The notes beneath the pieces are model-generated. The model worked only from the letters and a program-made list of their open reading frames with translations, did not search any database and was not told where the DNA came from. Positions 1 to 7,669 of a stretch of DNA of 64,000 bases are shown in pieces. Every line of letters begins with the position of its first letter. Positions within the stretch are counted from its first letter, which is position 1. The position numbers and the translations under genes are program-made. Origin of the DNA: an uncultured Poribacteria bacterium (GTDB taxonomy: Bacteria; Poribacteria; WGA-4E; WGA-3G); assembly GCA_951828515.1 (NCBI GenBank), contig OX639992.1, positions 5,124,217 to 5,188,216 of the forward strand, in the 5' to 3' direction.

Positions 1-461
1 GGTAGAAACGACTCACAGGCTCGCTGAACCATGTTGAACCCATCCCAAGTGTTGCTGGCGAAATGAGCGCGAGTACCGCAGCGATGAGGGCGATACCGTT
101 ATGGATGTCTCCATATATCTCTTTCACAAAAAGGTAGAGAAGCAGCAATGCACCCCCCGTTGCAAGGGCTGGAATCAGCCACGGTGCGCTAATAAATACG
201 CCGAACATCAGCATCAAGGCATTTCCGAATGGATATTTTGAATACCATTTACCGTTTAGAACGTTGATATGCGGTGAAGAGGAGAACCCGTGTTCCGGTG
301 GTGCAGGCACCGAAAGTTTACCCTCTGAAAACAGTTTAGCTTGGAATAGATACGAAACAGTGTCTGGCTCAAAGTAGGAGAACTGGAAGTATATACCACA
401 TAGGAGTACCGATAGCAGTAAACCGAGTATAGAGATGATATAAATAGGTTTAATCTTCATT
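1..461 (-). CDS. Membrane glycosyltransferase-like protein (GT39/ArnT-like), 5' part only
   Basis: I translated this frame by hand from the ATG at 461-459; it stays open to the window edge, giving the first 153 residues. An N-terminal hydrophobic segment (about residues 5-22, IYIISILGLLLSVLLCGIYF) is followed by a short extracytoplasmic-looking stretch with FEPDTVSYLFQAKLF and WYSKYPFGNALML. Hydrophobic segments rich in Leu and Ala follow. The early acidic residue after the first helix and the YPFGN motif resemble polytopic C-type glycosyltransferases that use polyprenyl-phosphate sugars. The rest of the protein lies outside the window, so the donor and acceptor cannot be judged. The gene diverges from the his locus, leaving about 120 bp from this ATG to the leader peptide at 585. 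Confidence 0.6.
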
Positions 462-488
462 GCGTTGTTCGGCGGTCTCCAAAAAAAT

Positions 489-517
489 TTGACATTCGTT
501 TCTCAATGCGGTATAAT
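489..517 (+). promoter_or_regulatory. Consensus sigma70 promoter of the his locus
   Basis: TTGACA at 489-494 and TATAAT at 512-517 are separated by exactly 17 bp, so both hexamers match consensus. The expected transcript start near 524 leaves a leader of about 295 nt before hisZ, long enough to hold the His-rich leader peptide and the folded structure described next. Confidence 0.88.
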
Positions 518-584
518 ATCATTAAATTCAATTAAAATCACTGGTTTTTTATAGCAAGTTCCAACTTGCAAGCGATGCGAAAAA

Positions 585-638
585 ATGTGTAACGTTATTG
601 CATTTAACATTCATCACCATCATTCGGTCCACTTCTGA
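585..638 (+). CDS. Histidine-rich leader peptide (hisL-like)
   Basis: A 17-codon frame reads MCNVIAFNIHHHHSVHF and stops with TGA at 636-638. Five of its 17 residues are histidine, four of them consecutive (CAT CAC CAT CAT, 612-623). It lies between a consensus promoter and the hisZ-hisG-hisS genes. In enteric bacteria the his operon leader HisL carries a run of His codons so that stalling of the ribosome on uncharged tRNA-His sets the choice between terminator and antiterminator. The same role is inferred here. A weak point is the ribosome-binding site: the sequence before the ATG (AAGCGATGCGAAAAA) has no strong Shine-Dalgarno match. The frame is too short for ordinary gene calling. Confidence 0.72.
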   Translation: MCNVIAFNIHHHHSVHF

Positions 639-640
639 GT

Positions 641-786
641 AGAGCGGATGAGGGGAATATAAATAAATATTTTTGATACGAAGCAAGTCTAACTTGTTTG
701 GACCCTGGTAAACGAGCCGCTCTCCTCCGTGCCGCATTGTCGGCGCGCGTGAGAAAAAGAGCAAATTGTTTACTGGGTTTTTTTTT
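641..786 (+). promoter_or_regulatory. Attenuator-like folded leader and intrinsic terminator of the his locus
   Basis: Directly after the leader-peptide stop, AGAGCGG (641-647) can pair with CCGCTCT (717-723). A local hairpin AAGCAAGT/ACTTGTTT lies at 681-699. CCCTGGTAAAC (703-713) can pair imperfectly with GTTTACTGGG (768-777), which is followed at once by nine T residues (778-786), as in an intrinsic terminator. An upstream palindrome GCAAGTT-CC-AACTTGC (554-569) can also exchange partners with the 681-699 hairpin. Pairing of 641-647 with 717-723 would invade the interior of the terminator stem. The exact alternative folds are inferred by eye. Confidence 0.6.
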
Positions 787-819
787 GACTTTCGACCGAA
801 CCGCAAGGAAAATTAAAAT

Positions 820-2256
820 ATGGAAAAGTTTGATAAACCCACCGGGACGAACGATTTTTTACCTGGGCAGATGGCTCAGCGAAATTTTGTTGAAAATATC
901 GTTCGTGAAACCTTTGAAACCTATGGATACGCACAGGTTCAGACCCCGTTGTTTGAATCCTTTGCACTATTATCCGCACAATCCGGCGAAGAGATCCGTC
1001 ACAAGATGTTCACGTTCGTCGGTTCGGATAGAATAGATTATGCCCTAAGACCTGAGTTGACCGCACCCGTCTGCAGACTCATTGCGAATGGGGACCTAAA
1101 ACACCTCCCCTATCCATATAAACTCTACTACATCGGGCAATGTGTCCGACAAGAACCGATTTCCGATGGTGCGGAAGTAAAGCGGGAATTCCGACAGGCA
1201 GGCGTTGAACTCATTGGACCGGCTTCCGCCCACGCAGACGCTGAAATTATTACGATTCCGATCCGAATCCTTGAGAAACTCGACATCTCACAGACAAAAT
1301 TAAGAATTGGCAACACAGGGGTCTTCCGTGAGATTTTCAAGCAAGGTGCACTTGATCCGAAAGACCAAGCAGAAATGATTTGGGACATTGACCACCTTGT
1401 AAGCCTCCGTAACGAAAGCGAACTTTGGGATCTGGAAACACTGCGGGATGCGCTTAATATGTTGCGTCGTTTACAAGGATTTGACTACCAAGGTACTTAC
1501 AAGATTGGGACCGCCTCGATTCAGGAATTAACCGAAAGCACTGCCCCCGCTTTTGCGGAGAAGTTACCGACAATTGCTGAGGAAACCTATAAGGCGAGAT
1601 GGCACCGTTATTTCAATGTTTCTGAAGAGATCGCACAGTGTTGCATAGATGTTTCAAAGATTTGTGGCGATAAGAACACTGTGATGACAGCATGGGAAAC
1701 GCGTCTTGGGGATGCCGCACAAGCCGCACGTCAAGAACTTCTCGCCCTCTGCGACTGTTTGGAAAACTATGGTATTACAGATTTTGAAATCAATTTGGGT
1801 ATCACGCGCGGATTCGATTTCTATACTGGTACGGTTTTTCAGATCGAGTTATCCGAGAAACGTTTACCGCTTTGTGGCGGTGGAAGGTATGATAACTTAA
1901 TCGCCTCTTTCGGCGGTCCGTCGATGCCTGGTGCTGGGTTCGCGTTTCAATTTGACGCGCTTGTAGAAGCCTTTACTGACACGAACAAGGCAACTGTCAA
2001 TGGAAAAAAAGATTACTTCATTGCAGCGGAAACACCAGAACGTATGGCGGAGGCACAACGACTCGCTGAAACACTGCGGAGAGCAGGTAAGAACGTTGAG
2101 GTAGACTTGATGGAACGCGATCTACAGGCACAACAGGACTACGCCAGTCAAGCGAACTACGATTATCTGATCCGCTTGGTTCTCGGTGAACCGATGCGTA
2201 GAATTCAAATTAAAACTGGCGACACAGAGGTAGTCACCGCCAACGATCTCCTTTAG
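820..2256 (+). CDS. hisZ: HisZ-like ATP phosphoribosyltransferase regulatory subunit (HisRS paralogue)
   Basis: The 478-residue protein has the class II histidyl-tRNA synthetase fold: an N-terminal KPTGTNDFLPGQ motif, motif 2-like YYIGQCVRQEP (about 105-115), a His-binding-type TRGFDFYTGT (about 327-336) and CGGGRYDNL (about 352-360). It is followed by a HisG of short form and by a second, more canonical HisRS, so the first copy is best read as HisZ, which binds short HisG in the first step of histidine synthesis. HisZ proteins usually lack an anticodon-binding domain; this one keeps about 80 C-terminal residues (396-478) that look like a degenerate one. AAGGAA lies 10 nt before the ATG. It is the first gene after the His leader. 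Confidence 0.8.
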   Translation: MEKFDKPTGTNDFLPGQMAQRNFVENIVRETFETYGYAQVQTPLFESFALLSAQSGEEIRHKMFTFVGSDRIDYALRPELTAPVCRLIANGDLKHLPYPYKLYYIGQCVRQEPISDGAEVKREFRQAGVELIGPASAHADAEIITIPIRILEKLDISQTKLRIGNTGVFREIFKQGALDPKDQAEMIWDIDHLVSLRNESELWDLETLRDALNMLRRLQGFDYQGTYKIGTASIQELTESTAPAFAEKLPTIAEETYKARWHRYFNVSEEIAQCCIDVSKICGDKNTVMTAWETRLGDAAQAARQELLALCDCLENYGITDFEINLGITRGFDFYTGTVFQIELSEKRLPLCGGGRYDNLIASFGGPSMPGAGFAFQFDALVEAFTDTNKATVNGKKDYFIAAETPERMAEAQRLAETLRRAGKNVEVDLMERDLQAQQDYASQANYDYLIRLVLGEPMRRIQIKTGDTEVVTANDLL

Positions 2257-2373
2257 ATGTTTCGCGTCTGCTAAAACCGGAAAGGCATACAATCGTCCGT
2301 AGACATCTAAATCTGATCAAAAATCGCTAATCCAATCGTCAGTTAGATTAGAGAAAGGACAACAATTAAAAAA

Positions 2374-3153
2374 ATGCAAATGGAATCACAAAGGACGCTG
2401 AAGCTTCTTTTACCGAAGGGGAGTCTACAAGCAGATACACTTGAGATGTTTCAGCGCGCCGGCTACGAACTCAACGGTTATAACGTAACTGATAGGTCCT
2501 ATCGTGCAACTTTCCACAACGATAGCGAATTTCAAATCAAAATTTCGCGTCCGCAAGAAATACCTGTCTACGTTGGCATGGATGATTTCTACGATGTAGG
2601 AATTACCGGTCAAGATTGGGTCGAAGAAACTGATGCGGATGTTGAAGAAATCTTGCCTTTGGAATACGGACATATTGATATTATCCTTGCAGTTCGCGAA
2701 GAACGAGATGACATTAATACGTTCGATGATTTGGTGAATCTCTCAGAGAGAGACATCCTCATATCTACCGAATATTTGAACATCGCCGAGAAATATATCC
2801 TCGAAAAAACGGAAAGCAGAGTCGCACCTACGATTCTAACACCATGGAAGCGACTTAATACCCGCGGTACTTACCAGTCGCCTATCACGCTTATGCTGTC
2901 TTTTGGTGCCACTGAAGGAAAACCACCAGAAGAAGCGGATGCCATCATTGACAATTCGACGACATCACGGCGGACCCTCAAGGCGAATGAACTTAAGGTG
3001 ATTGAACTGTTACGCGAATCTGAATCTACCCTTATCGCGAATCCAAAGGCACTCAGGGATTCATGGAAGCAGGAGAAGATTGAAGAACTCAAGCAGACTC
3101 TCCAGAAAGGTTTGCGAAGACGGCGGAGTCAAGCACTCCGTGGTCACATTTAG
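2374..3153 (+). CDS. hisG: ATP phosphoribosyltransferase, short form
   Basis: HisG condenses ATP with PRPP to phosphoribosyl-ATP, the committed step of histidine synthesis. The 259-residue protein begins with LLLPKGSLQADTLEMFQRAGY and has GITGQDWVEE, and AIIDNSTTSRRTLKANELK at the usual PRPP-binding position. After LIANPKAL it ends with a charged helix and a basic tail (GLRRRRSQ). The roughly 75-residue ACT-like regulatory domain of long HisG is absent. That fits the short, HisZ-dependent form, although at 259 residues it is longer than typical short HisG (about 210). A 117-bp gap follows hisZ; hisS starts 12 nt after its stop, suggesting one operon. The start may be ATG 2374 or 2380. Confidence 0.85.
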   Translation: MQMESQRTLKLLLPKGSLQADTLEMFQRAGYELNGYNVTDRSYRATFHNDSEFQIKISRPQEIPVYVGMDDFYDVGITGQDWVEETDADVEEILPLEYGHIDIILAVREERDDINTFDDLVNLSERDILISTEYLNIAEKYILEKTESRVAPTILTPWKRLNTRGTYQSPITLMLSFGATEGKPPEEADAIIDNSTTSRRTLKANELKVIELLRESESTLIANPKALRDSWKQEKIEELKQTLQKGLRRRRSQALRGHI

Positions 3154-3164
3154 GAGCGGAACTT

Positions 3165-4496
3165 ATGGCAACCCCTTTTATTAAACCGCGCGTTCCGCGC
3201 GGGATGCGAGATATTTTACCTGAGCAAATGATTCGCAGACAGTATGTTATAGACGTGATTCGGGACGTGTTCGAGGAATTTGGGTTTGAACCCTTGCAGA
3301 CCCCTGCGCTTGAATTGTCTGAAGTGCTCACGGGTAAATACGGACCCGATGCTGAAAAACTTATCTATCAGGCAGGACACGTTGGCGGAAAAGAGGACAT
3401 TTCCCTCCGTTACGATCTTTCCGTACCGCTTTGCCGGGTTGTTGCTATGCATCCGCAACTCCCAAAACCTTTTAAGCGATACCAGATTGATCCCGTCTGG
3501 CGAGCGGAACGCCCACAAAAAGGACGCTACCGCCAATTTTTCCAGTGCGATGCGGATACGGTCGGAACCGAGAGTATGCTCGCTGATGCTGAAAATGTTA
3601 CTCTTATCTATCAGGTGCTAACTCGACTCGGTTTTGAGCAATTCGAGATTAATATCAACGACCGAAAATTAATCACTGGGATCGGGCAATTCGCTGGCGT
3701 GCCTGATGAACAACTTGGCGGACTTTACCGTTCTATTGATAAGTTAGATAAAATTGGACTTGCAGGGGTCAGGGACGAATTAGCGGAAAATCAGATTCCG
3801 GAACCTGTTATTGAGAAGTTGCTCGCGCTGCTTCAGATTGAAGGCGACTCGGCAACAGTGCTGAACGCGCTCAGGGAGCAACTCGGCGGCTCCGAAGTTG
3901 CGAGAGAAGGTATTGCGGAATTAGAGGAACTGAATGGCTATCTCACAACCCTTGGGGTACCGGACGAGTTCTATAGGATGAACGTTTCAATGGTGCGCGG
4001 CTTGGAATACTACACCGGTCCGATCTATGAAACCGTTGTTGAGGAACCGAAAATTGGGAGCATCACTGGCGGTGGCAGATACGATGAACTCATCGGTAGT
4101 TTCAGCAAACAAGGCTATCCGGCAACTGGAACCAGTTTCGGTATTGAACGGATTATTGATGTGATGGAAGAATTTGATATGTTTCCTGCTGCTGTAGGCA
4201 AAACGGTGACACAGGTGCTGGTTACTGTTTTCGATGCTGAACTCGCCCAGGAATCCCTGAAATTGGCGACGCTTCTGCGCCAAGATGGCATCAAAACAGA
4301 GGTCTATTGTCGTCCGACGCGCCTCAGTGCACAGATAAAATATGCGGATACGAAAGGTATCCCCTATGCCGTCATTCTCGGTTCTGATGAATTAGAGGTA
4401 GGTAAAGTGGCGATTCGGAATCTCGCGAGCAGAGAGCAACAAATCGTCCCACGGGCGGAACTTGTTGAATGTATCCAAAGGTGGATAAACGGCTAA
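3165..4496 (+). CDS. hisS: Histidyl-tRNA synthetase
   Basis: This enzyme charges tRNA-His. The 443-residue protein has the HisRS hallmarks: PRVPRGMRDILPEQ at the N-terminus, RYDLSVPLCR (about 81-90), motif 2 QIDPVWRAERPQKGRYRQF (about 107-125), histidine-binding RGLEYYTGP (about 278-286), GGGRYDELIG and motif 3 GTSFGIERI. A complete C-terminal anticodon-binding domain (about 340-443) has TEVYCRPTRLSAQIKYADTKG. AGGAG lies 9-13 nt before the ATG. Lying after hisZ and hisG, it would fall under the same His-codon attenuator, tying charging capacity to histidine supply. Compared with the upstream paralogue it keeps the canonical QKGRYRQF motif, so I take this copy as the true synthetase. Confidence 0.9.
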   Translation: MATPFIKPRVPRGMRDILPEQMIRRQYVIDVIRDVFEEFGFEPLQTPALELSEVLTGKYGPDAEKLIYQAGHVGGKEDISLRYDLSVPLCRVVAMHPQLPKPFKRYQIDPVWRAERPQKGRYRQFFQCDADTVGTESMLADAENVTLIYQVLTRLGFEQFEININDRKLITGIGQFAGVPDEQLGGLYRSIDKLDKIGLAGVRDELAENQIPEPVIEKLLALLQIEGDSATVLNALREQLGGSEVAREGIAELEELNGYLTTLGVPDEFYRMNVSMVRGLEYYTGPIYETVVEEPKIGSITGGGRYDELIGSFSKQGYPATGTSFGIERIIDVMEEFDMFPAAVGKTVTQVLVTVFDAELAQESLKLATLLRQDGIKTEVYCRPTRLSAQIKYADTKGIPYAVILGSDELEVGKVAIRNLASREQQIVPRAELVECIQRWING

Positions 4497-4551
4497 AGCG
4501 ATTATCCACTTGAATGTCTAACGATAACAAGAGCATGGAAAATATTGGAAG

Positions 4552-5739
4552 ATGATACGATTTTATCAACGCCCCAACTTCACCCGCTATATTGTTTTCC
4601 TCTGTTGCATTGTCCAAGCCGTGCAACTGACAATTGCCGGGTGTAGTCATACAAAACCGTATTACCATCCTGATATACCTGACAGCGCGAAACATGATGG
4701 TAAAACAGAAGGCACTCTCCGATATCGCCTTTTATTACTGGGGGATGGCGGTATGCCAAAACCGGATGAGCCTGTCCTGAAAACGCTCAGCGAATGGGCG
4801 GAGAAGGATGCGGCAAGCACGAGTATTGTTTTTTTGGGGGACAATATGTATCCTGAAGGGATGACGGAACGCAAAAAACATGAAGCGTCAACTCGGCTTA
4901 CACCCCAACTCTCGGTTATCAAAACTACGGGGGCACACGGACTCTTTATTCCGGGAAACCACGATTGGGTAAATGGGAAAGCAGAAGGACTGAGTGCAGT
5001 TCTCGCACAGGAAAAATTTATCAATGATGCCCTTGCTGGTGAATCGAATTTCCTACCACCTGGCGGCTCACCCGGTCCTGTCGCTCTTGAACTCCCGAAA
5101 ACTGATCCGGTCTTGCGGCTTATCGTGCTGGATACACAGTGGTGGTTCCATCAACACGAAAAACCGAAAAAAGCATCTGAAAAGGTGATAGAGGAACTCG
5201 TAGGGCTGTTAGATACAGAATTACCGGTCATCGTTGTCGGGCACCATCCACTGGAAAGTTACGGTTCACACGGCGGTTTCTACGACTGGAAGGCACATCT
5301 TTTTCCCATCAGATTTATGAAAAGATGGCTTTGGGTCCCGATACCGATAGTGGGTTCTGCGTATCCATACGCACGATGGCATCTCTACAGATCCAACCAA
5401 GACTTGAACGGCGCGCGCAACAAAAATATGGTAGCACAGTTAAACCGAGCATTTGCCACACGAAAATTGCCACCCCTGGGTCCACCACTTTTAATTTATG
5501 CTTCTGGACATGAACATTCTCTACAGGTCTTGAAAGGCGAAGTTACGGATTATCTTCTTGTGAGTGGTGCAGCGGCGAGCCAAAAAGTGACGGAAGTGAT
5601 GTCTGGGGACAATACCTTGTTCGCGCATCAACATACCGGTTTCATGGTGATGGATTTTCTTGACGATGGAAAGGTTTTGTTACGAGTCGTTGAACCTGAA
5701 GGGGAAGGGGTTCTATTTCACCGATGGTTGACTTTTTAA
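4552..5739 (+). CDS. Calcineurin-like metallophosphoesterase, lipoprotein
   Basis: The 395-residue protein starts with a hydrophobic segment ending in LTIAGC, a plausible lipobox, so it is probably exported and lipid-anchored. The two-metal phosphoesterase signature is complete and in order: LLLGDGG (about 61-67), GDNMYPEG (about 96), GNHDW (about 136), GHHP (about 229) and SGHEHS (about 319). The family includes acid phosphatases and phosphodiesterases. The substrate cannot be named. The gene follows hisS by 55 bp on the same strand; an own promoter was not obvious. The GGAAG abutting the ATG is too close to be a good ribosome-binding site. Confidence 0.82.
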   Translation: MIRFYQRPNFTRYIVFLCCIVQAVQLTIAGCSHTKPYYHPDIPDSAKHDGKTEGTLRYRLLLLGDGGMPKPDEPVLKTLSEWAEKDAASTSIVFLGDNMYPEGMTERKKHEASTRLTPQLSVIKTTGAHGLFIPGNHDWVNGKAEGLSAVLAQEKFINDALAGESNFLPPGGSPGPVALELPKTDPVLRLIVLDTQWWFHQHEKPKKASEKVIEELVGLLDTELPVIVVGHHPLESYGSHGGFYDWKAHLFPIRFMKRWLWVPIPIVGSAYPYARWHLYRSNQDLNGARNKNMVAQLNRAFATRKLPPLGPPLLIYASGHEHSLQVLKGEVTDYLLVSGAAASQKVTEVMSGDNTLFAHQHTGFMVMDFLDDGKVLLRVVEPEGEGVLFHRWLTF

Positions 5740-6034
5740 AATTTTAGCAGTCAGGTTCGGGAATTGGAGTATTTTTGCTGGGGCGTTTCCCCCCTCCTCC
5801 AAGAGAAATGAGAAACAAAAGCATACTCAATCATTCTACGCAAAAATTTGGTTTATCGTTGATGTACTCCTAAATTGCAAATTACATCTGAAAAAATCCT
5901 TTCGAGGATGTTCTACAAGCCTCCTGAAAAAGATGCTCCTCTATGGTAACCTTGCCGAAAAAATATAAGGGCATTGTAGCAGATCAGATAATAACAATTT
6001 GGGCTACTTCATGCATATATTCTTGTACATGCAA
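5740..6034. other. Intergenic region without recognised gene
   Basis: This stretch between the phosphoesterase and the terminator at 6035-6062 contains a C-rich patch and AT-rich sequence. I see no convincing gene, RNA or repeat in it. Confidence 0.5.
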
Positions 6035-6062
6035 TAGGCAGGACATATTTTTGTCCTGCCTA
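6035..6062 (-). terminator. Hairpin terminator after the small membrane-protein pair
   Basis: An 11-bp perfect stem TAGGCAGGACA / TGTCCTGCCTA encloses a 6-nt loop. It lies 25 bp beyond the stop codon of the minus-strand gene at 6087. T-rich sequence on both sides suggests it could act in both directions. Confidence 0.7.
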
Positions 6063-6086
6063 CATTTTACTTTACATTTTCCGCTA

Positions 6087-6416
6087 CTAATTTTCTGTTT
6101 TTCGATCTTGGCGGGCATACCTTAAAAATTCCATATCACGTAGGTAGGGGGCAACACTATCTAATTGCAAGCGCGTCTCAGTTAAATCCGCGGCAATCTG
6201 ATTCAAATCCGATTCAACTTGATGATAGGCTTGCTTCGCGTTGCGTGGATGATAGCCTGATTTTTGCAAGCAATACGATGTTCCTAACCAAGTACTTATC
6301 AGTGCAATAACTGTTATTCCACTGATAATAATCGCCGCGACAGTGGTAATCACAGCTATATATTTGATAATAAAGAAGAACGCCACCCCTATTAGCAGCA
6401 GTAGTAGCAACGACAT
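6087..6416 (-). CDS. Small membrane protein with C-terminal coiled-coil-like region
   Basis: The protein has 109 residues when started at MSLLLLLL, whose ATG follows GGAGGGAATAAT, a good ribosome-binding site; an earlier in-frame start overlaps this site. Two adjacent hydrophobic segments (about residues 2-17 and 20-42) are followed by a soluble helical tail with heptad-like spacing. The family was not recognised. It lies 13 bp after the next small gene on the same strand and shares its layout of membrane anchor plus helical tail, so the two are probably co-transcribed and may act together. The order recalls phage-shock PspB/PspC-type proteins, but no specific motif supports that. Confidence 0.6.
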   Translation of the reverse strand: MSLLLLLLIGVAFFFIIKYIAVITTVAAIIISGITVIALISTWLGTSYCLQKSGYHPRNAKQAYHQVESDLNQIAADLTETRLQLDSVAPYLRDMEFLRYARQDRKTEN

Positions 6417-6429
6417 ATTATTCCCTCCT

Positions 6430-6654
6430 TCACTCATTAGCACCTTTAGCAATCCGAATGAGTCGTTTAACTTCTTCTTTGAGTGTGACCATTTCTCCTT
6501 GAATGTGGTTCACTTGTTGCTGCAGTGCCTCGATCTCGCGTTGTGATGCACCCTTCTCGAGTCCCGCTGATTTTTTAGCATAGGAAATGCCCATCCAGAC
6601 ACATCCGAGCGTTGTTACTGTGATACCGAGTACGATAATTAGTACCGATTCCAT
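6430..6654 (-). CDS. Small membrane-anchored coiled-coil protein
   Basis: The 74-residue protein has one N-terminal membrane segment (about 4-22), then a polar coiled coil with regular Leu/Ile/Val spacing (REIEALQQQVNHIQGEMVTL, about 40-59) and a KEEVKRLIRIAK end. GGAGG lies 9-13 nt before the ATG. Topology resembles PspB (single membrane anchor plus coiled coil), but that is a resemblance of layout only. It precedes the 109-residue membrane protein on the same strand. Confidence 0.62.
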   Translation of the reverse strand: MESVLIIVLGITVTTLGCVWMGISYAKKSAGLEKGASQREIEALQQQVNHIQGEMVTLKEEVKRLIRIAKGANE

Positions 6655-6790
6655 TTTAAATTCCTCCTGCTTTTGTGTTGTGTTACAGGATAGAGCCTAC
6701 CAAACCGGAAAGGATAGTAAAAAAAGGAAATCGACCTAAATTATTTGAAAAAAAGCATTTCCCCTAAATGATCGACCGTAGTTTTCAATA

Positions 6791-7561
6791 TTACATGGAC
6801 ACTGTAGATAAGGAATCTTCTGTAGGTACTTGAAAAGGTTGCTGTGTATCGCTCTTTTCAAGTAAGCGAGCGACATCATAGCCTCTCCGGAGCAATTCGA
6901 TTAGAAGCACGTCATCCGAGGCATCATTGACCGAACTTAACGTTTGCACACTTCTGTTAGATTCGGCACTAATCGACATTGCCTCCGAAGCATCCCGGAC
7001 GCTGGCGTAGTTTACCCCCAGATACCGCTGGGTTGTCACCACGCTTTGATGTCCCAACATTTCTTGTACGGCGTAAATATCGTTCGTCTGTTCATAGAGG
7101 CGTTGCGCGTAAGACTTCCTCAGTGAATGCGTACCGAGTTTCCCATTTAATCCCGCCGCCCCAAACGCATTCTTTAGCGCATCGTGCGCTGCTATTCTCG
7201 TCATCGCTTTCAAACCTTGTCCTTTTCTGGATGGAAATAACGGACGCGTGGCTTCAATATTCCCATATAAATCAAGATGCCAAGCGACAAGATCCTCAAT
7301 TGCTTGTCTACCGTCTACATTTACAGGAACAGCTCTTGATACCTCACCCCCCTTTACAATCTTCCGATCAAACAGCAAATCAGCGACCGACTTGTTGTTC
7401 TGCCACACGTCATTCACTTTCAGAGCGATCAGTTCGCTAATCCGTCCACCGACAGAAACGCCCAACATGAATAAACTCCTATTCCGAATAGCAAACGTCC
7501 CACTGAAAGCTGCTGACACTTTGCGGATTTCAGCGTTATCTAAAGGTCTTGTACCTTTCAT
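6791..7561 (-). CDS. Tyrosine recombinase (XerC/D-like catalytic domain)
   Basis: The 256-residue protein contains the catalytic set of tyrosine recombinases: Arg in GVSVGGRISELIAL (about 40), Lys candidates in DRKIVKGGEVSR (about 70), HSLRKSYA (about 145), GHQS (about 169) and Tyr in TTQRYLGV (about 180). It lacks the usual N-terminal SAM-like core-binding domain of about 90 residues, starting almost directly at the catalytic domain. A C-terminal extension of about 65 residues after the Tyr is polar and carries LLIELLRRGYDVARLLE. Family knowledge: these enzymes cut and rejoin DNA through a Tyr-3'-phosphate. No attachment sites or other phage genes are evident nearby, so its role (element integrase or solitary recombinase) is open. 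Confidence 0.8.
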   Translation of the reverse strand: MKGTRPLDNAEIRKVSAAFSGTFAIRNRSLFMLGVSVGGRISELIALKVNDVWQNNKSVADLLFDRKIVKGGEVSRAVPVNVDGRQAIEDLVAWHLDLYGNIEATRPLFPSRKGQGLKAMTRIAAHDALKNAFGAAGLNGKLGTHSLRKSYAQRLYEQTNDIYAVQEMLGHQSVVTTQRYLGVNYASVRDASEAMSISAESNRSVQTLSSVNDASDDVLLIELLRRGYDVARLLEKSDTQQPFQVPTEDSLSTVSM

Positions 7562-7669
7562 AATAAAAAACTCCTTGTTTCTATGCTTACATAATATTTA
7601 AAACGGAATCGCATCCTGTTGGTTTCTTAATCGCGCCCAAGTATTTACACTATAAAGAAGCCATCTGTG

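Noticed and set aside
524-819. T-box riboswitch upstream of hisZ
   Set aside because: I see no T-box consensus (UGGN) bulge or stem I motifs, while a clear run of His codons argues for a leader-peptide mechanism.
6430-6654. PspB phage-shock protein
   Set aside because: Only the layout (anchor plus coiled coil) agrees; no specific PspB residues and no pspA or pspF nearby.
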